A stretch of 64,000 nucleotides of DNA from Brasenia schreberi (GCA_036023115.1 JAYKKT010000059.1:9435001-9499000), one strand, 5' to 3'; positions 38,654-52,500 are shown, counted from the first letter of the stretch. Notes: generated from the letters alone by a model not told the origin. Program-made: numbers and translations.

Positions 38654-39199
38654 TAGGGGTGAGCATAATTTGGTTAAAACCGAATTATTGAACCAGACCA
38701 AAATGAAATTCTTGATTCGGTTCGGTTACAGGAAGAATCAGTTTGGTTTGGTTTGGTAATTTTAATAAACTTAATATTCGGTTCTGAGAGTTCCAAAATC
38801 AAAATAACTGAATAATGGATATATTGATTTATACCGTGAATAACACCGATTATGCCCTTTATACGTGTTTTGATTCCTTTATTGTTACTTTTTGTGATGT
38901 TTTTATGATCATATTTAAGGTTCAAAAAATCGACAAGACCACCAAGGTATAGTATAGGTATTTGTGCATCAAGGGCGATTGGTTGATTTCTTCTTGTGGA
39001 GTTGAGGCATTTTATGCTTTTTGTTATATTTACGAAGCACGAGTTGCGTTCTTTTTTTTGTAATCTATATAACTGAAATAATCGAACCAAATTTTTTCGG
39101 TTTGGTTTTATTATATAGGTAAATTGGTTCGAGTTCGGTTCATAGATTTAAGTCCAATTCAATTTGGTTCAGATTTTAAACTGAACCGTTGCTCACTCT
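38654..39199. mobile_element. hAT-like non-autonomous element with 8-bp TSD
   Basis: A 546-bp AT-rich segment bounded by TAGGGGTGAGCA at the left and TTGCTCACTCT at the right (complementary apart from one or two bases). A perfect 8-bp direct repeat GTAAATTC flanks it (38646-38653 and 39200-39207). Subterminal GGTTCGGTT/AACCGAA words are typical of plant elements with GGGTGAGCA ends. No transposase frame is visible. Confidence 0.82.
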
Positions 39200-40010
39200 G
39201 TAAATTCCGCATTCATGTAGCAAACCTCATAGGGTTTCTTTATCTCAATAAGACTGGTTTTCCTTTATCTTTTTACATTTGGTTTGGTTTAAATGTGGGT
39301 ATGGGCCTAACCCAGATTTGGTTTTACAATATCCCGGTTAAGAAAATTTTGTCTTTCATATTTGGTTTAGTCAAACCTTGCGCAGGGTCGACTCCGAACT
39401 AGGGTCGGTGCTTTTAAATTTATTCACCATGACAGTCACAATTACCTTCTACGCGTTTGAAGGTTAACTTAAATTACTCAATAAACTCAGTGTTATATTT
39501 TCTATAGAAAATTATAGAAAATGTTCAATTTTAAATGGTCATAGATCACCGGTTTTGATTCTGGTTTAGTTTCTAAATGTCATTACCATAACTGAACCCG
39601 AATAGTATCGATCACGGTTTTGGGTCTGTTCGAAACACAATTCGATTACAGGTTGATCCGGCAGGCTGGTATCAAACCAGCCAGTCTGAATCAAACATCT
39701 GATTTGGATCTGAATCTGAATCTGACCCTCATATTGCTGTCATCACAACACCATTCATATGTACATCAAAAACATTCTATACCTAAAACGTGTTTTGAAA
39801 TCTCAGCTGTTCAGTTCGACGATGGACGGCTGTGTTTCTATACCGACCTGGTGAAGGCCAAATGCTCAGCCGTCCATCACCAACTTGACGACCAAGACAA
39901 GGTTGGGCAAAGCTAGCTTCGTGTCTCTTTTTGGGGCACGATCCGAGGCGTCACAATATCAACTCGTCTTGAGGACTTCTTATCGTGTCCGGGTTACCTG
40001 ACGGCCGTGG

Positions 40011-40504
40011 TATAAAGAGGAGACGAGAGAGAGGGGGAGAGGGGATTTGGTCTCTGCGGTTTCTGCGTCCGAAGAAAGGTAAGGTCGACGAGAAACAAGA
40101 CGAACCATAGCTAGGGTTTGCCACTCCCTCGTCACAGACAGGAAGAGAGAGAGAGAGTGGGAGGGGTCGTCTAGGCTTTCGTTTATACTTCTCTCTGTCA
40201 TTCCGTGCGGTCAGATTTGCTCGTGGGTTTTCTCATCCGCTTTAGGGTTTTCCTTTTCATGCTTGTATTATGGCCCGTCTCTGAATTTTTCTAGCGAGTG
40301 AAAGAGGGTTTTGTTTTTCCCTTTGTCCGTAAGTTGATTGGTGTAATTTGAACCGTCTAATCTGCGGATATCTTTTGAATTTCTCGTTTTCATGGGGCAT
40401 TTATGGAGCTTATTGCTTTTCCTCGGTCTCTGCCACCTTAGGGTTTCACCTTCTGTTATTCTAAGCTTGATAAAGACTCTGTTTTCGTTGTTTTTCTAAA
40501 GCAG
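40011..40504 (+). promoter_or_regulatory. Core promoter and 5' leader of the RBM39-like gene
   Basis: A TATA-like TATAAAGAGG at 40011-40020 is followed by a GA-rich leader. A GT donor at 40079 (AAAG|GTAAGG) and an AG acceptor ending at 40504 (CTAAAGCAG) define a likely 426-bp intron in the 5' untranslated region. A leader intron is common in plant splicing-factor genes. Confidence 0.6.
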
Positions 40505-40555
40505 GATTAAGTGAAAGAGAAGTTCCGTTTTTCTTCCCGTGGGTGGTCGTCGCAG

Positions 40556-43500
40556 ATGGATTTCGACGAGTATGATTATTTAGAGCAGACTGTTGAGAAT
40601 CCTGGTTCGCGCAAGGCTTCTGCCAATGACGGAAACGGAAGCTCGGGGAAGCGAGAGAGGTCGGAGAAGAGCTCGCGACACATTGATGACGGCGAGGGAG
40701 AGGTCACAGAGAGGAGGTCCAAGCGCGAAAGGTCGGAGAAACAGAACGGTGAAAAGAGCGAGAAGAGCGAGCGGCGGCACTCGTCAAAAGACGAGCGTGG
40801 TGACCACCATTCGGAGAGGAGCTCGTCTCGTCACCGCAGCTCGCCAAGGGGTAGCGAGAAAGACCATAATAGGAGCGGTAAGGATAAAGATGATCGTGGG
40901 GCTCGGGACGGCGAGCGCGAGAGGGAGCGAGATAGGTATGACAGAGAGAGGGAGCGTGGTCGTGATAGAGCGAAGGAAAGAGACCGTGATTTTGAGGGGG
41001 AAAAGGAAAAGGAAAAGGAAAAGGAGCGAGACAGAGAGCGTGAGAGGTCTCCGAGAAGCAGTAGCCGCTCAGAGAGGCATCGTAGTGAGCATGATGCTGA
41101 GTTGGAGATGGAGAGATCGATAAGCGGAGAGGCGAGAGAAAGAGAAAAGGAAAAGGAGAGAGAAAGAGAGCGCGAGATGGAGCTTAGGGACAGACATAGC
41201 AGGTAGATCGTTCTGCTCCTTACTATGCTTTTGTTACTTGGATTCTATGGGGTTATTAGGTGTACTCTTATATGTTTTATAGCTATTCATTTGATCTGAT
41301 TAGAGCTACATTTGCTTATACTGATTGAGGTTCTCCTTAAACAGGAAAATTTCCTCTTGCGCCTAATTTGTGGTTTCAATGGTTTGAAATACGGTGTTGG
41401 TGGAAAGGAAAGAGTGGGATGCTCATGGGATCATCATAATTTCTTGCCACGCTTTTGATGCGTTTTATAGAATCTTTTTGCATAGTGACTAAAGTTACCA
41501 GCTTTTGCAAGATGTTTATTGACTCTTTGATTGTTGCATGATTAGGATGACAGAAAATTTAGAATGTTCTTGCCGAACAACCTGTTGGATCTTTGCTTGA
41601 CAAGGTTTAACTTCCCATGCCTTGCTACTTATTTGCTGATGGAAACTTGAGGAGGTTTTGTGAGATGCTATTCAGAGTGCTTGCATATGGCACCAGGAAA
41701 ATTTCATAGTTGGTTAATTAATGCTAAAAATATAAAAAACCGTTATATTGTATTGCTGTTACTTGCATAACGTGAAGCCTTTGATGTTCTGCAGAAGAGT
41801 CAAAGAGAAAAAAGAAGCGGTGGAGACAGAAGCTGATCCAGAGAGGGATCAGAGGACAGTTTTCGCTTACCAGGTATGTCTTGCATACTTGAGACTCATA
41901 ATTTGCTTTTCTCATAATAGGATCCATTGTTACGATCTTTTCCTACACCTGTTTCATATGGAAGTCCTTTGATTTTTTTTTTGAAATTAAGAACGTGATA
42001 TGTGGCATGAGGCAGAATCTATCTATCTATCTATCTATACGTAACTCAAATTTCGATTTATTGCAGATGCCCTTGAAGGCAACTGAGAGAGATGTCTACG
42101 ATTTCTTTTCAAGGGCTGGCAAGGTGAGCATAATGGCACTGTGCATTTCTTATATTTTATATTTGTAGACTTATATCTACCTGATTGCCTTGTTTATCGC
42201 GGTTCTATAGAAGACATTAACCATTTGGTGCATCATATGCATTTGGTTGTAGCTTCTTGTCCTTCATCCAGATGAACTTTTCAACAACTTTATTTAATTG
42301 ATTTATTCCATATGCAGTTGAGAAGCTGTGCTTATTTTACCTCTGCTTAATGAGTTCTTTGATACATAATAATATCTCCATACTATCTCCAATTTAGGCC
42401 TGTGTCTTGTTTTAAACAGTTTTTAGTTGGCTTTCTTTTACTCGAAATCTCTTTTCTGATTGATCTTTTTATATACAAGGAAAATGTACTAAGAGATCTT
42501 ATTTTGTTTTACTTTCTCTTCGTCTGAAATTACCTGAAATCTTGAGGACATCTAGTTTCAGAAAATTTCATTGAAACTGCTGGGAGCATAATGTCGTCTA
42601 TGTTCAAGTACATGCTTAAAGCATGGCGATCATCCAAACTAGTATGCTAACAAACAGATAGCAGTTACAATGGAAAATGCTTGTAAAATTTGTGTTGACA
42701 CCTTCAACAGCCATCAGTTTGGTGTGCTGAAATTTGAGTGATACACTTTGTCCTTTAAAGCAGTCTAACCTTTTCCTCACTTGGTCTCTAACGCATTATG
42801 TTCTTGATTATCAGGTGAGGGATGTCCGTCTGATAATGGACCGGAATTCAAGGCGCTCAAAAGGAGTTGGGTATGTATCTTATATATTACTGGTGTTTTC
42901 TAAGTTAGGTTCTTTGTGAGGCCAATTTTCTTCCTAAATATTGTAGATTCATAAGAAGGCGGCAATATGATCTGCAACCTAATGGTTCCAGGGCACAAAA
43001 AGACATAGCAAACCTCATATGAGACTAAATTCCTTTCACAACATGAAAGAATACACATTTTTCTAGTCTAAGTTGTCTGTATTTGAGTTCACGCACATGT
43101 ATATATTGGCCTTTAAGAATATGAAATAAATAAAGGAAGATGCTAGTTGTGCGAGAAAACCTTATGGAGCGCAACTCAACCTGTTCTCATTTTGTTTTGC
43201 CTAACATCGAGTCAAGGTTGATCAGTGAGGTAGTTTTAGCATTTTAAAAATCTCGTCTACTTGTTAATAGCCTGAAGCCTACCCATGCAGACATTGCTTA
43301 ATCGTGGATTTAAACAGAGTTACCTTGGGCTTGGGGCATGAATATGTCCCGCAAGCACTTAGCCTTAGATCCACTAGTGTTTTTAATTACTTGATGTGAT
43401 ATATGACATGCTTACAGTATCACTGTTATTAAATGCTGTTGTCATGCTGCACACAATCACACGGATATCAAGCATTTTAGATGCATGTCTTACTCAAGGT

Positions 43501-46500
43501 TGTGGTTCTCATGAGCTTCACGATTTCTTTTGAGGCCAGTAGATCCAAACCACTAGAGAGTTCTTAAACTGCACGGAATGAGGTGTGAGACCTTAATTAA
43601 CTTCTTGTGCTTATGCTGAATCATAAGTTCCACAGACCTAGCGTCTAGGAACCCCAACACTAGTACCCTTGTAGGAGTTGGGAGCAGTGTTATATGTATC
43701 GTACGATACGGCACGATACGCCCAAATTTTTTTTTTTCAATTTTTTTTTTCAATTTTGTTTTGCATGTTTCTGCCCTCTCTTCCCCTCTCTTCACTTCCC
43801 TTTAAGGCATCCTCCAATATGCTTATAATTTGGGTTTATAATTTTATTTATTTAATAAGAATAATGTATAATTTTTTTTTATGACAAAATCATTTCCCTT
43901 TCTGTTACAACTTTTAGGTATATTTTTGCTAACAGTTTCTAATTTCATAAGATCGTAAACAATTAAAAACATTTAGTTCTCTCGGTTCATTGAGTAGGGA
44001 TTTCACAACTTCACTATTTTAGGGTTCACGTTACATAACTTCCATTGAGTTGAACATGATCAATGTGTGTGAGGCTTAACTCAGTCTGTGAAGTGAGAAA
44101 TGAAGCTCATGCATTAGTTAAAAAGCTAGTCTCTAATAAGAGAAAAAGGGGACATCATCAAGTAATAATATCACATCATTGAGGTGTCATAGACTCAATA
44201 ATCAAAGAAATGGAGCTCTTTGTTTTGCTCACATATGAAGATTAGCAAATATGACAACTACATGTACAAAGATAGCAGTTTGTTAATTTTGATATATTAC
44301 ATGAGTGGATTATGGAAGATAACGAAGAAAATGCACTCCTAAGTCCTAATTGAAGAAGACATTGCATGAATTAATTTGAAGTGCAACAACATCATCAAGG
44401 AGAAGATGAAGATTATTTAGTTAATGATCCTGATACAAATTTACAATATGTAAAATATAAATGTATTTCATTTTTTGATTCAAAATATATAATTTTGGAT
44501 GCAATTGTTCAATATTAAATGTTCAATTTGTGCTAAACTTTGCATTATATGAATTTAAAGCAATTACCAGATTTTTCCAAAATTTTTCAGAATTTTCTTG
44601 ATTTTTTTCGGATTTTTACTAATTTTATTGATTTTTAAATATTTTTTATAGTTTTTTAATATTAAAGTACGATACGATACGCCCGTAGCCCAGCGATACG
44701 CGTCAGACAACACTGGTTGGGAGTACATTGTTCTGGAAATATTAGACGTTGTTGGGGGAAAGTATCGTGCATTTGTGGTAGAAATGAAACTACAAATCAT
44801 TGCAATACTTTTAGACGTAGTATAAGGCTGTTCATGCAGAACAGTTTTGGCTTGGCTGAGCCTGGTACGTTTGAAGGATGATCATGTTCTACACACTTTA
44901 TTTACTTGAATATGTTGGCACTAGAAACTTTTGTGCTCTTGTTTCTTATTGACTAGGTCTGGTATTATTTCATTGTAGTATACCAGTTCTTTCTATACAC
45001 TAGATGTGATCTTTCCCTTGCTGTGACAGGTATGTTGAGTTCTATGATGCAATGTCGGTGCCAATGGCAATTGCTCTCTCTGGACAACCACTTTTTGGTC
45101 AACCAGTAATGGTTAAACCTTCTGAGGCTGAAAAAAATCTTGTCCAGTCAACTGCATCTGCTACTGGGGCAGCTGGTATTGCCGGGCCATTTTCTGCTGG
45201 TGCTCGGAAATTATATGTTGGGAACTTGCATTTCAATATAACTGAAGATCAACTTCGGCAGGTGTGGATGACTAAATTTGATATTTCTTATCTTCCCTGC
45301 TCTTCTGTTTGTGACCTTTCCTTTCTTCATTAGCATGCACATGGTTGATTGTTTTCTGTAATTCTTCAGTTGTATGTGCATAAGAAGATCTTCCTGATGG
45401 TTAGCTCGTCATAGCTAAGGCTTCTTTCAGGTCTTGTTTTTTGGCTTCTTCTTTGCTGAAGATAGCATAGTTCTATCACTCTACAAACTTTCTGCAAGGA
45501 ATTATCAATGGATCTCTTTTGTGATTATGTCGGCTGAAAAGTTTGTCATGGTTGTATGTAAGCGCTTCACAATATGTGGTTTATTACTTTATTTGGAAGA
45601 GGAAAAATAGGCCAGGACTAACTGTGGAGTTGGGTTCATTTCTCTTTCTGTTTACTTTGCACATCGGTCTGCTGCCATTGTTATAGAGCAGGGATACAGT
45701 TACGTGAACATAAATATCAACCATACTAAACATGGTTCTTGATAATCTGGGCTGTGATCTGTCTATCGGCAGCTATGCATCTCCTAAGAAATAAATGAAA
45801 TATATCACAATAACTTAATATGTATCACAGTCACAGTTCTTCTTAGCAATTAATTGGAGACTTCTTTCTTGGATGAGATGTTTCAGATCTGGTTCTTCTC
45901 AGAAACACCCTATAGTGCAGACTAGAGTTTATACAAAATTTGGTGATTGAAATTTATCGTAAACCTTCTTTTCTGCCTTGCATTCAGAAAAGAAAAGGCA
46001 AAAGGTTTTGTTAGGTGGCCCTAATTTGCAAGGCACTTGATCTTCCCGATTTTCTTACATACTACTACAGGAACTTCGTAAGTACCAAGCTTTTAAATTA
46101 AAACTCATCTTTCTGAACGCCCTTCTGTTATTCTCAAAGTGACGTGCTGTTTAGTATCTTTATGAAATTCCAATATTGCACCTAATAGTTTGCAAGACAA
46201 ACTCTAATGATTTGGGATTTCTTCAAAACTCTGAAGGAGAACCTTTTTGGATGTTGTGGTAAAGTTCTATTCTCCCTAATGAATCCTAACCATTTCCTTT
46301 TCGTTTTTTTTTAGTTTTGTTCTTCAAGACAGTTTTTCTGTGAAAACTGGAAAGGTTCTATTGTTGGTCGAGCATTTTAGCAAGAATATCATGATAAGAA
46401 TTGTTTCCCTCCGTCATGAGAGATGTAGAAAATGGTGTGAAACTTACAGATGATATTTTTAGGAGAATATCATGATATTTGTCAAGCATTTCAGCAAGAT

Positions 46501-49500
46501 GAGATATTTTGAATATCTCAAGAAATTGTTTATTTTATTTTATTTTTTAACAAAAAGCACAGTAATTCAATTTCTTGCTGAGAACAATGACTACGGTATG
46601 TACTATCACATATGCAGAACTGCATTGTCAAGGCACTGTGTGAAGTCCTTAGATCTTCTGGGTCCCCCGTACTAGCTTCTGCTCCTGCCCTTTCTCGTAA
46701 GTGGTGTAACTCATAGGAAGGGTTGTATATGTGTGTTTGTGTGAGTAAGTGTGTGTGTGTATGTATGTAAATGTATCTATATGTATGTAGTATATAGTAT
46801 CTTTTGATAAATCTTTCAGTAAGTGTATGTATATATAGATATGTATCTATATATATCTCAACATTCTCATTTTCAAAATTATAGACTATCATCAAAATTT
46901 GGAAATCTGAAACCTGGGTCAAGAGAACAAGTAAAAAATAAAAAGATAGAAAAGATCCAAGCAACAACTTGTAAAACGTTGACTTCCTTTCTTTGAAGAA
47001 CTGGAGAGGAAAAAGTAAATTGCCGTCATTATGCAGGCACATAATGCTACTTAAAATATTGAGTCTTGAATCTATATATACTCGGTCCTTTTGAGGACAA
47101 TCTTCGCATTATATCTTTTCAGCATTCTATATGCAATTGCTCATATACTTGTTTTTCTTCTGAACATTATCTTTGACATTTTTTTCCGATAGTTCTACCT
47201 ATAATACTTATGACTTCATTATTTCTCTATAGGTCTAGAGATTTATGCCATAAATAATGAGCTGGTGCGGTGTATTTTATAGGTTTTTGAAGCATTTGGT
47301 CCCGTTGAGCTAATTCAAATGCCCCTAGATTCTGAGACTGGACACTGCAAAGGCTTTGCTTTTGTGCAAGTGAGTGGTTCTGAATCTTCCGATTCACCTT
47401 TCTCTTTTCTGATATCTGTGTTATCTCATGTCTTCGACATGTTTTGACTTTTCTGGTCCACGCATCTGATTTTGTAGTTTATCCTGCTTTGTATTCCATA
47501 GTTTGCTCAACTAGAACATGCAAAAGCAGCTCAATGTCTGAATGGAAAGCTTGAGATCGCTGGGAGGACCATCAAGGTATGTTAGTGTATCCATAATTCC
47601 ATATTCTTGTCATTTTATTGGTCTCCGCTACAACAAGTAAGCCTTTTCCCATACTAGATGGGGTCGGCTACTTGGATTCTTTGTTTCCATAGAGCTCAAT
47701 TGTGTGCCATGCTAACCATTAACTCAACATAAGCCAAATCATTCTTTATTGTTTTCTTCCAACACTTTTTTAGTCTTTCTCTTCTTCTTTTAACATTTTC
47801 ACAATCTAGTTTCTTATACCTTCTTATCAGAGCTTCTTTTAGTCGTCTTTATGTGTCCAAACCATCTTAAATGACTTTTTCTCATTTTGTATCTCTTGAT
47901 GCTACTCTCAATTTGTTTCTAATAACCTCGATATGGATACAATCTTTTCTCGTGGGACCACTCATCCATCTCAACATCTTCATTTATGCCACGAACATCT
48001 TTTGTGTATGTTGATAATTAAACACTCATAACTATAAAGGTATAGTAGGTTGAATTATTGCTCTATAATATTTACCTTTCAACTTTAATAATATTTTCTT
48101 GTCACTAAAATTGCCTGATGCACCTCTTCATTTTTAACTAACCTCCATTAATTCTAATTGTAACCAAATCAACAACAACTAAGCCTTTTCCCATACTAGA
48201 TGGGTCGACTATATGGATTCTTTGTTTCCACATAGCCCTGTCATGTGCCATGCTAGCACTTAACTCAATATAAACTAGATCATTATTTATAGTTTCTTTT
48301 CGATACTTTTGTGGTCTTCCTCTTCCTCTTTTAACATTTTCACAATCTAGTTTTTTCATATCTTCTTATGAGACGTCCTTTCATCGTCTTTCTACGTGTC
48401 CAAATCATCTTAAATGATTTTCCCTCATTTTATCCTATATTAGTGCTACTCCCAATTGGTTTCTAATAACTTCATTATGAATACAATCTAATTGTAACCA
48501 AATGACCAATCTTAATTTGTATGTCATTTGAAGTAACAAAATAACCAAACTTGCATTCCATATATTTTGTTTTTGTTCTACTAAGTCGAAAGCCTTTACT
48601 TTCTAATGTTTTTCACCATAGTTTCAATTTTTTATTAACTTTTTTCTTAGACCCATTTACTAATACAATGTCATTTGTGAATAACATAATCAATGAATTT
48701 CATTTTGAATGTATTTTGTTTGCCTTTTTTCTTAGACTCATTTACTAATACAATGTCATTCGCGAATAACATAACCAATGAATTTCATTTTGAATATATT
48801 TTGTTTGCTTGTCAATGACCAATACAAATAAATATAGACTTAAAGCTGATGCAATCCAATATTAATCTCAGATAAATATGTCATTCCTTCATGGGTCATA
48901 ACACATGTTTTCGCACTATCGTACATGTCTTTTATAAGATTGGGTAGTTAAGCTTTTAACCTCAAATAATTAGAAGGCATTCATGTTGGAATATGTCGAT
49001 AGAAATTACATTTTATATACTCTTTTGATTTGGTTAGCTCTCTTAAGCTAATATTAACATCTATATTTTTGTTTAAAAGTTTACAACAACAACTAAGCTT
49101 TAAACAAAAATATAGATCTTAATATTAACTTAAGAGAGCTAACCAAATCAAAAGAGTATATAAAATGTAATTTCTATCGATATATTTTTGTTTGAAAGCT
49201 TATCAAAATATTTTTTAATCTATTTTTTATATCATCACTTGTCACTACAATCTTCTCATCCTCTTCATTGATCAATTTAACAAAAGTAAGATCCTTAGTT
49301 TTCTTATCTCTAGCTTGAGCTATCTTAAAAATCTCTTTCACCTTTTTTGAGTTGAGCTTTTTATATAAATCCATCCAAATTATAACTTTTACTTCACCAA
49401 CGATCTTTTGTTTTTCTTCTTTCTTTGCTTTCTCACAAAACCTTCCAAGTTTCATTAGTCTTGTTTGCATAATACAATTTGCAACATGCACCCTCTTCAC

Positions 49501-52500
49501 CTTGATCTTACCTTGGACTACATCACTCCACCATCAATTTTTTTGGTGCTAGGATGTTTCCTTTAGATTCACCTAACACATCTTTTGCTACTTTCTTAAT
49601 ATGCTTAGTTATATTGTTTTATATATCAGAAAGTGTACCTATTCCCAGCATTTTCTTGAAGAATTTTCTGTGTAACTATCTTCTTTCTCATTTTTGATGT
49701 TCCAGCTTTTAATCCGAGTAACTTCATGTGTTTTTTGCCTTTTTGTTTTCAAATGTATAACTAAAAGTCAATGTTGGTTTGTTAAGCTTTCTCTTCGAAT
49801 TACCTTGTAATTCTTATGAGACAAAATAATAAATTTGTGTTTGTGACAAGCCACTCTTATAAGTAATTAATTGTTCATCGTTTTCTGAAAGATCATATGT
49901 CATATCGAAATTTAAAATTTTCTTACCTCATTTAGATCTCGAAACCCATATTGGCCATGAATGCCTTGATATTTTAATGCCTCTTTACCGATATGTTCAT
50001 TTAGATCTCCTAAACTAAGCATCTCTCTGTGTGGAATCTTTTGAATGACCTTATATAAGTCCTTCCAAAATATTTAGATCTCCTAAACTAAGCATCTCTC
50101 TTTGTGGAATCTTTTGAATTACCTTATGCAAGTCCTTCCAAAATACTTTCTTTATGCTATCTTCTAGACTTTGGGTGTATAAGCACAAACAATATTTAAA
50201 GACACTACTCATAATATGCAGGGACCTTCTCTGCAATTTGTTCACTATATTCGGATGACAATGTAACAGACTAGTTTATGATACCAGAACCCTCTCTACA
50301 ATTGATTCACTACATCAGAACAAAGATCTAGAGATCCTTGTTTATCCTTGATTGCATTTGGGCTCTGCAGTGTGTCGCTAAGAGGGGACATCTCAATGCA
50401 ATTTTTATAATGTTTAAAATCCATCGTAGATAAATCCGATAAGTAGATAAATCCGATAAGTTTTAAGCTAGGCATACGGCCTGGCCATACTAGGGTGAGC
50501 CCTTACATGGGTGGACAAACCTAAACATTTAGGGTATGTTTCCTCTACCTTGTGATTACTGAATCTTCCCACTACATTCTTCCACGTTCTCAGGTAAAGA
50601 GTAAACAGAGAGTTATAGCTGTGATTTTCAGGATTATTTCGACCCTCACAATTTATAATTCTTAAACTGGTACAATTTGAAATTAATATTAAGGCATAAA
50701 CTGTCACCATCAAACGTGGCTTGCCACTAACTCAGCCAAATGTCTTCCAACTTTGTTCTCTTTCTGAAAGTGTACTGGAACTATCTGTTTTCTCAGAAAA
50801 TACAATAACGTACATGCTTATTGACAAGTTATTTGATGGCAAAATGGACCCACATCTCATGGACAATTTGGTGAACAAGCTGTGAATCTCTTCAGTTAAG
50901 CATATGAATAGTTGGGTTTGTTGTTGGATGGTATTTATCACTTAGAGTGCCTATTTTGTTTGTGCTAAGGGCTAAGGTGCACTTTGGGATGTGCCGAAAT
51001 AATTAGATGGAGGTATTCAGGAACAAGAGAAATTGAGGAGTAGACTCGTTCTACTACTAATATCACTCTTCCTTTTTAATCTGCTTCTTTCGGTTTGTCA
51101 TTGTTTGGAAGACCTTATTTCGTGGGTGTGTTGTTTGATACGTAATGACTTTGTTGATGTAGGTCTCAGTAATCACAGATCATGGTGTGCAAGATGTTGG
51201 AGCAACTGCTGCTGATTTTGATGATGATGATGGTGGTGGTTTGGTAAACACTTCTATAGTTTATTTCTTAAAGTGTAGTCTACAGTTTGCATGTGTTTAA
51301 CATGAATAATGCTCAAGAATATTTGGTTTAATACCTGCGTTGTAGTCTACAGTTTCAATCTTCTTTTGCCATCATTCTGATTGCCTTTCATAGATGCTCT
51401 TCCCTGGTTATGGGGATCTACAAGGTGCAGGCCATTGTCCATGATTACAGCCTTGCTAAAATATCACGATCCACTGTGTTTATTGCTTTTTTCTTTACCA
51501 TAAAACCTTGTATTGGTTGGTGAATTTGTTAGAGCCCATATGTCTTCCTTGTGAGTTCCTCTCGCTGCTCACTCTTGTGATTGCCCTGGAAATCACATAA
51601 TCTACAAACAAAATGGGTCTCTTTGGAAAAATTGGTCTAATCAGATGAGATTGTATAAAGAAGTTGAGCATGAATACACGGTTCTGTTTTGAAGAGCATA
51701 TTATGCCATTAGTATGTGCCAATTGTTTTCAAGATTCTAATGATGTTTGATCTTCTTAGTGGTAATCTACCACAATCCTTTTGATGACGGTGTTCTTGGT
51801 GTTGCATTACCGACATTTGTGTTAATCCAGAGTTCTGGATTTAACCATTAGACTGTCATCTACCACAATCCTTTTGATGACGGTGTTTTTGGTGTTGCAT
51901 TACCAACATTTGTGTTAATCCAGAGTTCTGGATTTAACCATTAGACTGTCTTTTCTTGGTGTTGTGGATTATTTAATGTTCTTTTTGTATATCTTTTTTG
52001 GCGTGAAGCTTGTAATTGAATTTCTCCTTCCTTGAATACTCTTTATTAGTTTGAGATCAAATGTGACTCATGCATATCTGTTCACAATGTCCTTGATATG
52101 CCATTTGCTGTTGACAAGGCTCCTATTTTTATAACATGAGATTTTTTCTCTAGAAATGTTATCCAAAAAGCATGAGGTATGCCAATATTTTGGCATATTT
52201 TTACAAAGGAAACTAGTATGATGACACTGCTAAATGTTCCATCTTTATGTTAATTTGTTGTTTCGTTTCCCTGTGGTGCAGTCACTTAATGCCAGCTCAA
52301 GAGCCATGCTTATGCAGAAATTGGATCGGACAGGTACTGCTACAAGGTATGCTTCTCTTCTCATGATTGATTTCTTATATTGAAATTGGTTTTAAAAGTT
52401 TGAACTCTAAATCATCATCTGCAGTATCGTCGGTTCATTAGGAGCTCCCTTGGTCAACGGTGCTGCCCCAGTTCAACCTCATATTCTTCCTATTCCTGGG

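Larger units (their letters stand above)
33910..40555. other. Long divergent intergenic region between RPL7 and the RBM39-like gene
   Basis: 6.6 kb with no further gene recognised, mostly AT-rich. It contains the (GA)n tract at 34200-34253 upstream of RPL7, diverged ~500-bp tandem repeats (about 37100-38000), a hAT-like element (38654-39199), a GGTTC-rich stretch near 39540-39700, and the RBM39-like promoter and 5' leader. The parts at 34500-36400 and 38000-38640 show nothing I can name. Confidence 0.5.
47630..50519 (-). mobile_element. RTE LINE copy D1, old and rearranged, in intron 7 of the RBM39-like gene
   Basis: Minus-strand RTE element from the 3' end (CAACAAGTAAGCCTTTTCCC) at 47630 to 5' untranslated sequence like that of copy C near 50519. 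Recognisable blocks include the ADD-region equivalent (around 48650), the linker ([18 protein letters not shown] in 49500-49174) and endonuclease pieces around 50051-50245 (KIPQREMLSLGDLN). It is interrupted by the younger copy D2 (48170-48486) and contains two internal tandem duplications and an 88-bp hairpin. The 5' edge is approximate. Confidence 0.82.

Noticed and set aside
40593..41123. 176-codon frame overlapping the first RBM39-like coding exon
   Set aside because: It is the +1 frame of a repetitive Arg/Glu-rich coding exon. The family match and splice phase belong to the frame starting at 40556.
46530..47042. 170-codon minus-strand ORF in intron 5 of the RBM39-like gene
   Set aside because: It runs through GT/AT-rich low-complexity sequence, shows no family motif, and lies inside a spliced intron.
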